64,000 nt of DNA from Cryptomeria japonica (taxonomy: Eukaryota > Streptophyta > Pinopsida > Cupressales > Cupressaceae): the NCBI RefSeq assembly GCF_030272615.1, contig NC_081414.1, positions 340,610,502 to 340,674,501 of the forward strand, read 5' to 3'. This document shows positions 45,484 to 57,417 of this stretch, in pieces (position 1 is the stretch's first letter; every line of letters begins with the position of its first letter). A program made the position numbers and the translations under genes. The notes beneath the pieces are model-generated. The model did no database searches. It saw nothing but the letters and a program-made list of their open reading frames with translations, and was not told where the DNA came from.

Positions 45484-48032
45484 GGCTAGGTTAGTTTAGG
45501 TTTTTCTTTCTGCATTGCATCTCATTTTATTCAATTCACTGCATTGTATTTGCAAAAAATTTGCATTTACATATAGCAGCATCAATAAAACAAGGCAACT
45601 CTCCAAGTTTATCATTTGTTTGCATTCAAGAGAAACAAGGGTCATCTCCTTTCTTAGATATTAGGACATGAAGTCTTTAACTTCCTAAGGTCATTCATTT
45701 TCAACATTACCTTGTGATGAGGCTTTAGTTATGCTTGGGTGGTGATTTCACAATTTGAGACTTGTTGACCCAAAATCTATCAATTGTTATATCTCAAACA
45801 CATTAACAAAATCTCTAATTCATTTGAGACACCTAGTTGATCATATGACTAGTGAAAAACCTAAAATTCTACTTCAGTGCCACTATAATTATCACACCCA
45901 AGTAGGTTTCATTACTTACAAGTCAATGCAAGAAAATAAAAAAAGAAAAAGTGCTATGCCAAATATTCATCTCAAGGAAAAAGAGCAATGAAATATAACC
46001 GAAATATCACGCATACAAAGTGTGACCAAAAAATTGAATATGGGAATGTGCGAGTAACTCCATCAAGGCTATGAACGCCTGCTTGCAATGTAGCAATATT
46101 TGAGAAATTACAGTCTATAACCTCAGAGCTCTAAAAACTTGCTAGCAGCAAGGCTCTATCTATGATGCTTTTGAAGTTAGAATAATTCATGTAGCTAGTC
46201 ATATAGGATGCTAAGGATCTTTAGTGAACACAAGAGTAGGAATTAACTCATTTGCACACACATGGGCAAAAGAAGATCAAAGTTTCAAGAACCACTGGGG
46301 AAGTTTTTTGCTTCTCCATTTGTAAATCCTAGTCACTAAGTGTGTTAATTTGGATGTTCCAAGGGACCTTAAGGATCAATTGACTACTTATATATTAAAT
46401 GTTTTGTACCTCCAATTCAATTCATGTATTACAAAATGCTAAACAAATACAATCATCCTTGTTCGAATAGGAAATGTATATTCATCATGCATATTGCATT
46501 AACATAGGTCATGTAAAAAATCATTGTCTCCACATGTATTTTGTAGATCATCATGTCATATAGGTCTGCACACTGGGGGTATAGCTGAAAAAATCCAAAA
46601 GAATCATAAAAGTCCTAAAAAAATCCTAAAAATCATATAAAGTCTTGAAAAAATTGATCAGAAATATCTATATAATATCGATCTAAAAAAATCCTAAAAA
46701 AAAAATAAAGTCTTGAAAAAATCAACCAAAAACATTCAAATATCAATCTACATAATCCAAAAACATTGAAAAAGATCTTGGAAAATAGTAAAAAATCAAT
46801 CAATCAAAAAACATGCAATAAAATGTCTCACAAGAAACAAACACCCTATTAGATATCTAACAAACAATTCACACGAAGTTAAACAAAGGATACGACTATC
46901 CAGTCAAACATCTACAATTAAATGATCAAACTGTCTTATCAATCATATCATATCCATATCAAGTGATAATTATCTTGTCTTAAACAGAAGAGGATAAACT
47001 CAAAATCAGATAGGTCAGTCTTAAACGGGGTCCACAACTTTCTGAGATCAAACATTATCAACTATCACATCAAGAAACTGAGAATGAAGGCACTAGGTTA
47101 GTATAGCTGTTGAATTTTGTCCAAGTTAGTCTTTATCTTTTATCATTTGGCTACAGATCGTGTTCCTATGCTACTTAAGGATGTCCACAAGTGACTAGAG
47201 GAACCATGATTGGAATTATCTTTTTCTTTGTTTGATGTTTGTAGTGTGAACCAATGAAGTTCTAGGGAAATTTCTCTAGTGGGTGTCTATGATAGGAGCA
47301 TTAAGCTTGTGAATACCACACATACCTCGACCCCTAGTGTATTTCCTAGAATGGAGGGTTTCACTCCTTGTCTGCTACGTGTTTGTTTCTTCAATGAGAT
47401 ATCTTTATATTTTGGTTCCTTATACCCTGATGTGCTAAGATCCATTGTTCAATAATAAGGCTCGGTGATGAATATATATTGTGCAATAAATAATGACACA
47501 GGTTTGTGAATCAATCATTCTCATTTTCATCTCATCTTCTTATTGATGGTTTTCTGACTTCTCATCTGTTTCTAAATCAGTTTCTATCATCTAACATTAT
47601 TCTTTCATCAATATCTTCTTTCTTTCATATTACTAACGTTTCTTCAAGGTACATCCGAGTTAAAAGAATATTCTGACATTATTATACATAAACAAAGTTG
47701 CATCCATATAGTTTTAAGTTGCATCCATATAGTTTTAAAGTTGCATTCATATAGTTTTAAATTGTATTTGTATAGTGTTAATGGAAACCATTCATTAATT
47801 ATCACATTATAAAACATGTAGAAATCATTGCATTCATAAACAAATCATATATAAATCATATAGGCATGCATCTCATAACATATAACATCATACAACATAC
47901 ATGGAAAACAAAGCATAATAGATCACCGCCAAAAAACAGCATATCATATATATAACTCAAAAATGGTAATGTGTCAAGAATACAATAATCATAAAACAGG
48001 CCCAAAGGCTTAGATAACATGATCTCAATGTA
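45484..48032. other. Element D 3' region between integrase and the antisense gene
   Basis: No supported gene. It holds an A-rich stretch 46580-46830 with 'aatcctaaaaa' and 'aaagtcttgaaaaaat' twice, a 23-bp tandem repeat near 47693-47778 and a CT-rich tract near 47500-47640. Long 3' regions are usual in Tat elements. Confidence 0.65.
47693..47778. repeat. 23-bp tandem repeat, about four copies
   Basis: 'aagttgcatccatatagttt' recurs three times with few changes, then 'aaattgtatttgtatagtgt'. Confidence 0.75.
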
Positions 48033-50384
48033 TCAACCCACACTACCTCTATCAAAAGGTTGATCCTTCCTGCTAGATCCTACCCCAGGATGTTGAGGTG
48101 GACCCATGACACTACCACTGCTGGTCCTCTATGTAGAAGTCCTACTAGAACCAGAATGACCTCTAACCTCACTAAAGCTAGGAGCTCTCTATCCCTTAGG
48201 TACAACCTCATGTTAGAGATATTGATAATAAAAGGCCTCATGTATACCATAATAGAGTCTGTCAGACTATCTGCTTGCATCATTACCTAGAGAAAAATGT
48301 TGATCATAAGCAGTTTGAACCATCTGCATCCGTCTAACTACATCATCTCTCTCCATCTGGAGATGATCTCTCTTGGTCTCTAAGGCACTGTAGTCTCTAT
48401 GGAATGCCTCCCGCTCAACATCTCATTGCTACCTAGGTCTGACAACCTCATCCTCTAAACTCTAAATCTGCACTCTGAGAATCTGTGGATCATCATCATC
48501 TCCATCACCACCCTATCTTCCTCCTCCCTGCTTTGCAGTAGGAACATCCTCTAGCTTTGGCATATCATCATCATCCTTGTCCTCACTGCTCGATGACTCT
48601 GAAGAATCATTGTCATCTCTACTGCTCATAGACTCAGTGTCTCCACCAATGTCTACATCCTCCTCTCCCCCTCTACCCTCCTCTCCTCTGTCATCTCCCC
48701 TCCTCTACCCATGTCAATCCTTAATCGCTTTCTAGGATGTCGTATCTACTGTGCTATGATCATAACATTCAGATTAGTCAGTGGAATAGGCCTATGTCTG
48801 GCCCACCGTGTATCATACTCAGGAGTATTCCCTGGATCTGCTACACCTACACTCCAACCCCATGGTAATGCCTGAAGAGCATCAAACTCGACAATCACCA
48901 CATGTGGTTGTATGCACACACCCCAATCAGAAACCTCATGAGAAGCATGGGAAAAGTACACTTTAACAATAGGTGTCACCTGTATCTCTCCAAACTATCT
49001 GAGTACCCATCCTGGAAGAGACATCTCAATAATCCTATGTGTCTCAATGGTCCTCCCAATAAGATATCTCTGTTGTCTACAGAAAGGCAAGTGTTGTGCA
49101 TTATCTGCCCAACCGAGGCAATTTAAATATGGTCTCCAAATAAAATGTTGCAAGATATCAAGCTGATGTCACCAATAAAAGGTGTTACCCGAACCCCTGT
49201 GTCTAATACAAGGTGTATATCTATATGCATATGGCTCCTTAGGTTGCAAGTCAACATGAATAACTGGCCTCGAGATAGAAATGTGCTCCCAAGCCTAGGT
49301 CCAGAGCAATGTCACACCACAACCGATCGATCGGTATCCCAAGTATACAATATTGTGCATCTGATAATAAACCATGGCTAATAGACAAGGACCCCAAGCA
49401 TATACTCGATGATGAACAATCATATCATGGAGCACTCTATCCCATCCAACTGGAAAGCTATGGCCTTGTTTGTTAGGAATCAACAAACCACCTACGATAC
49501 TGCACAATACTATAGTAAGATCATCATAGTCCAAGCGAGCCCAAGGGATATCATAATGAACATTGATCTATAAATCTTGCTCCTCACACTCAAAAAGGGA
49601 ACATAGCCCAATGACACCATTGTCGTGATCATATACAACTCTCGCACCATGGATGGGAATATGTAGTATATGCCAAACATCCTCTAAAGTAATACATGCC
49701 TCACTAGTAGGAATATGGAAGGTACATGTCTCAGAATGCCACCACTCTACTAAAGCTACAATCAAGGTCCCATTGGTCGTAATCTCTGGAAAATGTAAAA
49801 CATGATATAATCCCAGATGTCGGATATGTGCAATCTCCTCATCAAGTAACTCGAATCGAAGATCAAGTCCACTAGGTCTACTCTGTCGGTAGTATAACAC
49901 TCGAATATTCTCCTGCACAAAGAAAATATTGAAAATGTTAGATATCGGATAATGCGATTTAAAAAAAATGATCATATGCATGACAAAAAACTTCAATTTA
50001 CAATGAATGTGTAATGTTTAACACTTATGTGTTGCATTTTACACTAATGTGTTACATTTAATGCTTATGGGTGACATTTAACGTGCATGCTTGAACATAT
50101 GAGCTAATGTGTAAAAAAATAAAAGTATGTGTGACAACTACAACCTATGTGTAACACTTAAACTCTTGCAGTACACTTAAGGCATTTGCGTAACACTTAT
50201 GGCGTATGCATGAAAATCGACAAGCGTATGCGTGATGACTAAAAAGTAACCCTCTAAAATTTTTTAGAAAAAATTAAAAAAATAGGCAAAAAATTTGGAA
50301 ACATACCATGCCGCTAGTCCCCGGAGGTCTCTAGTAAGAACATACTTGGTCAGACAAGTGCACTCATGCCCTACAACCAACCAT
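48033..50384 (-). pseudogene. Antisense PMD (plant mobile domain) gene inside element D, two exons
   Basis: On the minus strand, opposite to gag-pol. Exon 1 (50384-50307, 26 codons, MVGCRA start) joins in phase across a GT-AG intron (50306-49913) to exon 2. Exon 2 has LLDEEIAHIRHLGLYHVLHF, LIVALVEWWHSETCTFHIPT and ITLEDVWHILHIPIHGARVV, then FIWRPYLNCLGWADNAQHLP and a VLR-stop-FGEIQVTP motif, the aminotransferase-like plant mobile domain (about residues 40-380). HPRKRLRI may be a nuclear signal. After one frameshift near 48700 come an acidic Ser/Asp stretch, a coiled coil (LETKRDHLQMERDDVVRRMQ) and TGA at 48035-48033. About 15 internal stops, mostly TAG. PMD proteins act in plant gene silencing and occur in transposons. 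Here it is probably a captured accessory gene. Confidence 0.82.
49913..50306 (-). other. Predicted GT-AG intron (394 bp) of the antisense PMD gene
   Basis: Donor GTATGT and acceptor TTTCTTTGTGCAG on the minus strand. Splicing keeps the frame between the MVGC exon and the PMD exon. Most of it is a degenerate repeat (50003-50225) on 'acacttatgtgtaacattta'. Confidence 0.72.
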
Positions 50385-50476
50385 GATGATCAAATACTCG
50401 CAGGAAAGAAAAAGAATCGCAAGGATCTCCAAGCACTCAACACAATGCAAATGAGAAAATGAAAGGCCAATATCTC

Positions 50477-50484
50477 TATTTATA
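50477..50484 (-). promoter_or_regulatory. TATA box of the antisense PMD gene
   Basis: Minus-strand GAGCTATAAATAGAGA, a textbook plant TATA context, lies 93 bases before the predicted ATG, leaving room for a 5' UTR of about 60 bases. AAACCCTAA (a telo-box, plus-strand 50493-50501) lies just upstream of it. Confidence 0.6.
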
Positions 50485-50748
50485 GCTCAAAATTAGGGTT
50501 TTTTCTACTTCGATGCTTGTGGTCCCCGTGAACTTCAAACAACTTATAGGCTACTCAAACGATCTCGAAATTGCACAAAACTTCACACGATTTCTCACTA
50601 TAATGTTATCGAAAATATGGTCCCAATTTTTGAATTTTTTGAGCATCTTTTCCGAGGGGGTATATTTACACTATATAGTGTTACCAAGGCATATTGGGGT
50701 AGGAATTTTTTTGTTTTTTTTGAAACAAAGTCCTTCCGACATTGTCTT

Positions 50749-50761
50749 AAAGAGGAGCAAA
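50749..50761 (+). promoter_or_regulatory. Element D polypurine tract
   Basis: AAAGAGGAGCAAA directly before the 3' LTR. Confidence 0.75.
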
Positions 50762-51910
50762 TGTAGACACCTAAAAATGTCTCATTGATCATGTACTAAT
50801 TATTCCTCTAATTGATTGAATAATTCTTTAATTATTTAATTAAATTAATTAATCTTATTCTTCTAATTTCATATTTCCTAATCATCTTACTAATTAATTC
50901 ATTTTCAATTTCTATCTTCATATAATCATTCAAACCATTTTATAATATTAATTATTTAATTAATTGTTATTTTAATCCTTTAATTTAAATAATCTTTATT
51001 ATTTAATTAAATTCAATTTCTAAATAATTAAATAGTTTCTTTAAATTATTTAATTAAGTAATTAATTCTTCTAATTTCATTTAAATTCATTTATTCTTCT
51101 CATTCAAATTCTAATTCTAATTTCATTTATTCTTCTAGTTTCTAATTTCATTTATTCTTCCAAATTCAAATACATGTGCATGATTTCAAAAATCCAATTG
51201 AAAATCAAAGTCAAGTTCTAAATATATTCAAATACCAAATTGAATTTAAAATAAATTCAATATTTGAATTAAATATCATTCAAAGATTAAATTGAAAATC
51301 AAAGTCAAAGTGCAAGCACATGCTAAATTAATTAATTCAATCAATTAGTTAGTTAAATCAATTATCTTTTCAATTCCTATTTCTATCTTTTAGTTATCTT
51401 TTTATAAATAAAGCTTTGTTTGTCATCAATTAATTTTCCTCCAATCACCCTTTTTCATCTTTCAATCAACTTTTTTCTCAATCAGTTAACTCATTTATTT
51501 ATTCAATCTATTATGTTCCACCCCTAAATCAACAGTTCAACTATCAATCAGCATGTGAACTCACCTGAGTTCCACCTCTTGATCAATTTGTTGCACCTCT
51601 CATTCAATTCTCACCCAATTATCTATAAATTGAGTATTCAATCTCCATTTTCAACAATCACGAACTTTGAATCTTTGTGTCATTTGTAGGTTGTCAGTAC
51701 GATATCTGAGAGCTACCATACCACAAAGAAGAGAAGAACAATGGAAGCTACATGTAGTCATGGAATAGGGAGAATTAATTGATAGATTTTACATTCCTAT
51801 TTCTTGTTTTGCATTATTTCATTGAGTTTTGCTTAAATTCTATTTGGATAGGGATTCGTGATTTCCCTTTGATTTCTGATTGATTACATTATGAATTTTA
51901 ACCTATGACA
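50762..51910 (+). repeat. Element D 3' LTR (1149 bp), uninterrupted
   Basis: TGTAGACACC...CTATGACA. Reference copy for reconstructing the three-part 5' LTR. TTTAT follows at 51911-51915. Confidence 0.92.
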
Positions 51911-52120
51911 TTTATTACAACTAGAAATAAGATTAAAAGGGCACTTCAAAATTTTATTGTTCACAATGTGAATGAGAGAAAAGAGAAGAGTAGCATAGTA
52001 AAAGAGATTTGACAACATAAATCGAGTTTGAAGTGATCTTTCAATAATTTCTTGCATCTGGTTGTGAATAAAGAGGTATTTATCCATTCACAAGCTTTCT
52101 TTTTAAACCCTAAATTCATC

Positions 52121-55100
52121 ATGGCATCTGCATCTAGTATTGCTACAGCTCTGGTAATTGAAATTTCTGATAGAGCAAGCCCCGTTTTCAAAAAACATCC
52201 TTCAAATCTATTGAAGATAATCTGGAAGGAGCATTTTCTTCAGCCCCATATGGTGTTCTTCATAATAAAGATATCAGGGCATACATTCACAATGACATTG
52301 AAGAACTTGGAAATGTAGACATGCTTACAATCTATAGAAAGCATATGGCAGATAGTTTGGGAAATTTGAAGCCGAAATACAAGATTCTTCATGACAAGGG
52401 TTTCACACAGTTTATTCATTTTTCAATATTTGACAAAGCAGAATGGGTCTAGTACATTCTAAGCAGGGTTCATGATGAGTTCATATGGATGGACAAACCT
52501 CATAAGATTACAAAGCAAGCCATTCAAGCAGTCACATGCTTGAGTGCAACTGGTGAGATCCCTAGCCTAAGGAAAGTACAGAACACCAATGTGGCAGTTG
52601 TTACATGTCCCAATATGAAAACTGGTTGATGACAATTAACAAAATAGTAAAGCATGATGTAAGACTTGCCTCAATGGTTGTGGGCTACAAGGTATATCAA
52701 TCTAGTAGATAGAACTCAGTCTCTAGTATTGTTGTATTCTTTTCATATCAAATGCTCAAGAAGAATAAAAGGTATGATCTGTGTTTAGTACTCCTAAGTG
52801 AATTAATGAGAAACTTGAAGAAAATAAAGCAAATAAGAAACATACCTTCAAGTTTGGATCCCTTATTGTCTTTTTAGCACTATACTTCATGAATGAGATT
52901 CTCAATATAGGAAAATTCCAATTGGCTTATGAAAAACTGGTAGCTATGCAAATTAAGGAAGGATTGTTGGGTATACGTGACAATGTAATGAGAATACCTA
53001 CCTTAAGGGGCTATTTCAAGAACTTCCAAGCCACTATGAGAAACAAAGAGAGAATTCCTAAGACCATAATGGAGAACTATGAGAAAACTATCTGTGGTGC
53101 AGAGGCACCTAAGCACGCAACCATACCAGGAGGTCAAAAGTCATAATATGAATAATTTATTGTATTTGAATCATTCATAATGTATTAAGGTTATTTGAGT
53201 CCAATGAATCATAATATGTAAGGCTAAATGAGACATTTTATCCAGATATATCATATTTGGTCCATCTTAAAGTGTTAAAAGTGTCCATGTAAGGGTTAGA
53301 GTCATTTATGTCAAAAATGCAAAAATTGCAAAGTTGCAACATTACCAAAAAGTGCAACAAAATTGTAAAAAATAAATCCATTGGTTATGAGGTGGTTAGA
53401 GTAGTTATGAAGGAGTTTTAAATTGTTTATAAAACCATGTTTGGTCAAAATCAAGAGGGTAGAGAAATTTGGAGGGGATTTGACAAAGATTATCCATCAA
53501 ACCCTCAAACTGTTATAAGGTTTTAAGGAATCTGTGAGTGTCATGGATCCATGGAGGATCAAATTTAAAACCTTTTAAATTGGTTTGGAGTTGAGAAGAA
53601 TGTTTTATCTTTTTATATGCCTCTTGATTCAAGTTTAAAGTCTACCCTTGAATGAAGGTTTTATGGTTTGTGATAGATGCTCTGCACCAATCTATTTCAT
53701 GGTTGACAAGGACCAGTGTCCGATAGAAGCAATTGAGCTAAGAACTATATGGAGTGTGCCCATGAGGTATGAGGTTGATGTTGACAAACTAGATGCATAT
53801 TCTCAACACATTCTAAGCCAACCGGTAGACTAGAAAGTATAGAGATTTGACACATTTAAGGAGAAGGATTTGGACTTGTACAAGAAGTTCACTGAACTAA
53901 AAAGGAAAAGGAAAGTGAGAGACAAGGTTGAGGAACTTGTAGAGAAAATGGGTATAACCAAAGAAGTAGTGCAGAAAGAAAGAGGGAGAAACATTATGTA
54001 AGAGGAAGATCTAGTGAATCCACAAGCAAAATTGGCTCCTCCCAATCAGTCCAAGGCCAAGCCCAACAATTCTACAACTACCTATGGTGTACCTCCACCC
54101 AAGCCTAAACTAGTAGCATCTACCAGTGGAGCTGAGAAGAGGAAGAAGGATAAATCTACATGGTGATATGTTCCAGTAGAAGAGGAAAATGAGTTGGATG
54201 AAGAAGTGAGGGAAGTAAAGAAGACCACCACCTATGCAAGGGTTGTCCAGAAACCTACATCCGGTGATGCTCCTCCTACCAATAAAGATAAGTCACAAGG
54301 AGAGCCATCCAGAAAGGGTAGAGCCAATAACAAGAAGAAATATGAGATAGATCAAGCTCTTAAGTCCAGTAAGCTTGAAGGCCCATATCAAATTATATCT
54401 CCTATGACTTTACAATAGTTAATTGTTGAGATTTTGAAAGATAAAAATTTGAAAAATGTTTCTGTATATTATGAGAATTTTGAGGATAAAGATCAACAAG
54501 TTGTTGAGGAAGCGATTGTAGAATATATGGATAAATTTAGTAAGCTCTTAATATAATTATCATCTATGATCCCCAAGAGCTTGTATGACATTTTGGATGG
54601 AAGGAGACATACAACTTCACTTGAGGATGAGAGAATAAAAGAATAAGTGCTAGTAAACCTATCTTTTGTTATTTTTGGAGAAGAAGTCACTCAGTTACTG
54701 AAACTTGCCAAAGATAGATTATGAAGCAAGAGAAGGGTAAATAAGTTTATTATAGGGAAGAGAGATGAGGTGATAAAGGAAAATAAAACAATTTTGAGAC
54801 ATTTTTTGATTGATCAGAGAGTTGATGTTATTCCAAAAGAATCTTCTCAAGAAAAATCTGTTTTGGAAGATCATTCAATAGTCTTTGAGCCTAAGGATAC
54901 TCCATCTATCCTTGATGGGCTTGCAGATGTTCTCAATGGACAAAAAGATTAGCCATTTGTATATATTGAACCAATTGTATAGGAAACTTCAATTGATGCC
55001 ACTGATGATCAAGTAGTTAATGACTCTGGTGATGCTACTCAGGATCCTCTAGAGATTGATATTATAAAAGAGATGATAGCTAAGGAGTTAGGTGAAGTAG

Positions 55101-56026
55101 GAAAAGGTGATGGAGATGGTAAGAATGGTGAAAAGGATAATAATGGAGAAATTGGGAAGAAGGGTGAAGATAAAAAAAGTGACAAGGCTTTGACAACCAT
55201 GATAGCAGTCACTGACAAAGGTAAGAAAATTGCAGATGTTGAGTATGATTTCTCTCATGGTCTGGTAGTCATGAGAACCCTATCAAGGCAAGTGAGGCCC
55301 TGTTGAAATTACAATATAAGGAAAGAGAAGTTATCTTTTTAGCCACATAAGTTTTGGAGAAGATTTTTCTATATTTCAAATAGGATTCTCGTGCTTCGCC
55401 TTCCAGAAAGCTAAAGAATATGCTAAGTTCTATTGAGACTCATTTTGTATCATTAGAAAAAGTTTCAGATGAATTAGTTTGGAAAAGCTTCAATGAGATG
55501 CGGTTGCAGAAAAAATTGAAGATGATTGAAGGAGACATAATTAATCTAAAAATTGTTGTGAAGAGTGTAGAAGGTGCATTGGATGAAGGCGGAAAAATAT
55601 TCAAATCATGTCTCTTTTTGCCCAAGTTTACAACATATATTGATAAACAAATAAGATATCTTGAAGTAAACTAGCTAGTATTGGTCATTCATTTTCCCCT
55701 CAGTCGGTGTTTCCAAGTTCCCTTGAAGCTCAAATAATGGACCTCACTGACAAAATAAAGGGTTTGAATAAGGAAAAAGAGAAAGTGTTAAGCAGTGTGG
55801 GAGAACTAAGAATCCTGATCACTCCTTAGTTAGACACCTTACTTAGACCTCAACAAGATGTAGTCAGTTATTTAAGTAATCCGGTCCCATCTGATCTCAA
55901 AGGCATTGAAATTAATGCATATATGTTCAGTGCCTTAATAAAAAAATTAGATTATTTTCTAAGAGGATGGAATGAGTACTTGAAATCCTTGAAGGTCACT
56001 TGTGCAGAAATTTTTAAATTCATCTA
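52121..56026 (+). pseudogene. Element C ORF2: diverged relative of the G and E ORF2, heavily broken
   Basis: Starts MASASSIATALVIEISDRAS at 52121, then in shifted frames IRAYIHNDIEELGNVDM, KPKYKILHDKGFTQFIHF, LSRVHDEFIWMDKPHKITKQ and AIQAVTCLSATG, the same block order as in G and E. 52889-53146 matches the next G/E segment (FKNFQATMRNKERIPKTIM). After an odd stretch (53150-53640) come MNEGFMVCDRCSAPIYFMVD, a Lys/Glu-rich region (53860-54410), acidic stretches and a final helical part around 55420-55675, ending near 56026. There are more than ten stops and several frameshifts. No enzyme motif. Confidence 0.65.
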
Positions 56027-56249
56027 AATTATTACATTCATTTATACATAAGTTTTGGTGAATTCTTACCCTTTTCCATTGATGTCAAAGGGGTAGAGAG
56101 TTGGGGAAGAGAAATGAAAAATGATGCTCATTCTTAGGGGGAGTCAGTTGAGTGTACATATTTTAGATTGTTGGATTGCTTGTAGTTTTTGGAGTTTCGG
56201 AACACTTATCATTTTTCACAGTGTTGCCATCAATGCCAAAGGGGGAGAT
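56027..56249 (+). other. Element C 3' untranslated region and polypurine tract
   Basis: AAAGGGGGAGAT at 56238-56249 abuts the 3' LTR. A second run, 'cttagggggagtcagttg', lies near 56133-56150. Confidence 0.8.
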
Positions 56250-57412
56250 TGTTGACATATGACACTACTTCGATGATACTCTAGTGAATATTGATGATGT
56301 CTAGTGCATGATATTTCTTAGGAGTTGTCATTGATGGAAACTCATCTTATTGATCTTATCTGGTATGGAGTTTGGGCCATCCGGACGCCTTGAGTAAGTT
56401 TTGGTATAAGTCTATCTTAATACTTAGTGTACAATTTTGGTGAGCATTTCTTATTTTTGGTGATGTGTTTTTGGTTCCTATGATTGGAGCTAAGTTTAAT
56501 GAGTATGAGAAGTAGATCATCATGCAATTCTATCCTCTGTTATTGTTTCTTAAGCATTTTTAGAAGGTCTAGTATCTAGTAGAGCAATAAAATAAGGTTA
56601 TCTTCATTACTGGTGGTGTAACATGTGGACTAGATTATCTAAGGTGATTCTGGTGGTTGTTGGTAAGATCAAGGTAATCAGAATGACTTATGGGAAGCAT
56701 GTGATCATATGTTTTGGATCCAAAATATGGTTTTGTGAAGATTTGAGCCGACTTGATGCTACACGTTTTATATTTTGGTATTTTGAGAAGCCAACTACTC
56801 AGAGATTTATTTTGGTGGTGCGGATACATAAGATGGTGTTGGGTGATCTTTTTGGTGGTATGTATATGTGTGAATTTTTTTTTTTGGTGTGATTGAGCGC
56901 AGTTTCACATGCACATCTTGAGTGTTAATGATTCGGTAAATAGTAGTAGAGTTGAACAAAGAAGTTTATCAGATTAGCAATAGCAGGTCATTCTTGAGCC
57001 TAACTGAAACTTATTCCTTGCATTTATAGATGTCATACTCCAGTTCACACATTATATTAACTTCTATATCTCATTTGTAGGATAGTGAGTCCTTCAGGGT
57101 AGCAACCCTATTTTGTAATTGAGTAGTGAGCTCTAGGCAGTGTACCTAAATGCAAGTGAATTCCACTCATGTAATATTATTTTACTACTAGCCATAGTAT
57201 AATAATATTGTGGGTTCAAATCCCACTATGCTTTTTCCCTTTCCAAGTTTCCACGTAAAATTATTAGTGTTATGGTTATATTCTTATTTGCTTTATATTT
57301 CTACATTTTAGTTTCTTACTCATGCATCAAGTGGATAAAGAATCAGGTTGAAAAATTTAATAACTGTAGAACACTGAGTCACCCCCCCTCTCAATGTTCA
57401 TTAATTCCAATG
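56250..57412 (+). repeat. Element C 3' LTR (1163 bp)
   Basis: TGTTGACATATG...TTAATTCCAATG, then GAAAT at 57413-57417. Hairpin arms 57369-57377 and 57391-57399. The B-box-like GGGTTCAAATCCCA is conserved near 57208-57222. Confidence 0.88.
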
Positions 57413-57417
57413 GAAAT

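Larger units (their letters stand above)
9392..51910 (+). mobile_element. Element D: Ty3/Gypsy retrotransposon of Tat/Ogre type, about 18.4 kb without its insertions
   Basis: Starts TGTAGAAACC, ends CTATGACA, and is flanked by TTTAT at 9387-9391 and 51911-51915. The 5' LTR is cut into three pieces by F and G, and the internal region is cut by E. Order on the plus strand: LTR, primer site 28426, leader with repeats, gag, protease, G-patch, reverse transcriptase, RNase H, second RNase H, integrase, 3' region with an antisense PMD gene, polypurine tract, 3' LTR. Two RNase H domains, large size and a long 3' region are typical of the Tat lineage. All enzymes are now inactive: the RT catalytic aspartates are gone, integrase is internally deleted, and there are many stops. 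Confidence 0.92.
6940..57412 (+). mobile_element. Element C: outermost non-autonomous LTR retrotransposon, split by element D
   Basis: LTRs at 6940-7984 and 56250-57412 belong to one family, and GAAAT flanks the pair at 6935-6939 and 57413-57417. About 7.95 kb remain once D and one copy of its duplication (9392-51915) are removed. Contents in order: initiator Met primer site, ORF1 (coiled coil and zinc knuckles, 8053-9207), ORF2 (52121-56026), polypurine tract, 3' LTR. No protease, integrase, reverse transcriptase or RNase H is present in the residual sequence, so the element was presumably mobilised in trans. ORFs are full of stops. The outer terminal dinucleotides read CA and TG instead of TG and CA. 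Confidence 0.85.

Noticed and set aside
48060-49381. Plus-strand ORFs at 48060, 48902 and 49145
   Set aside because: Shadows of the antisense PMD gene, with no domain of their own.
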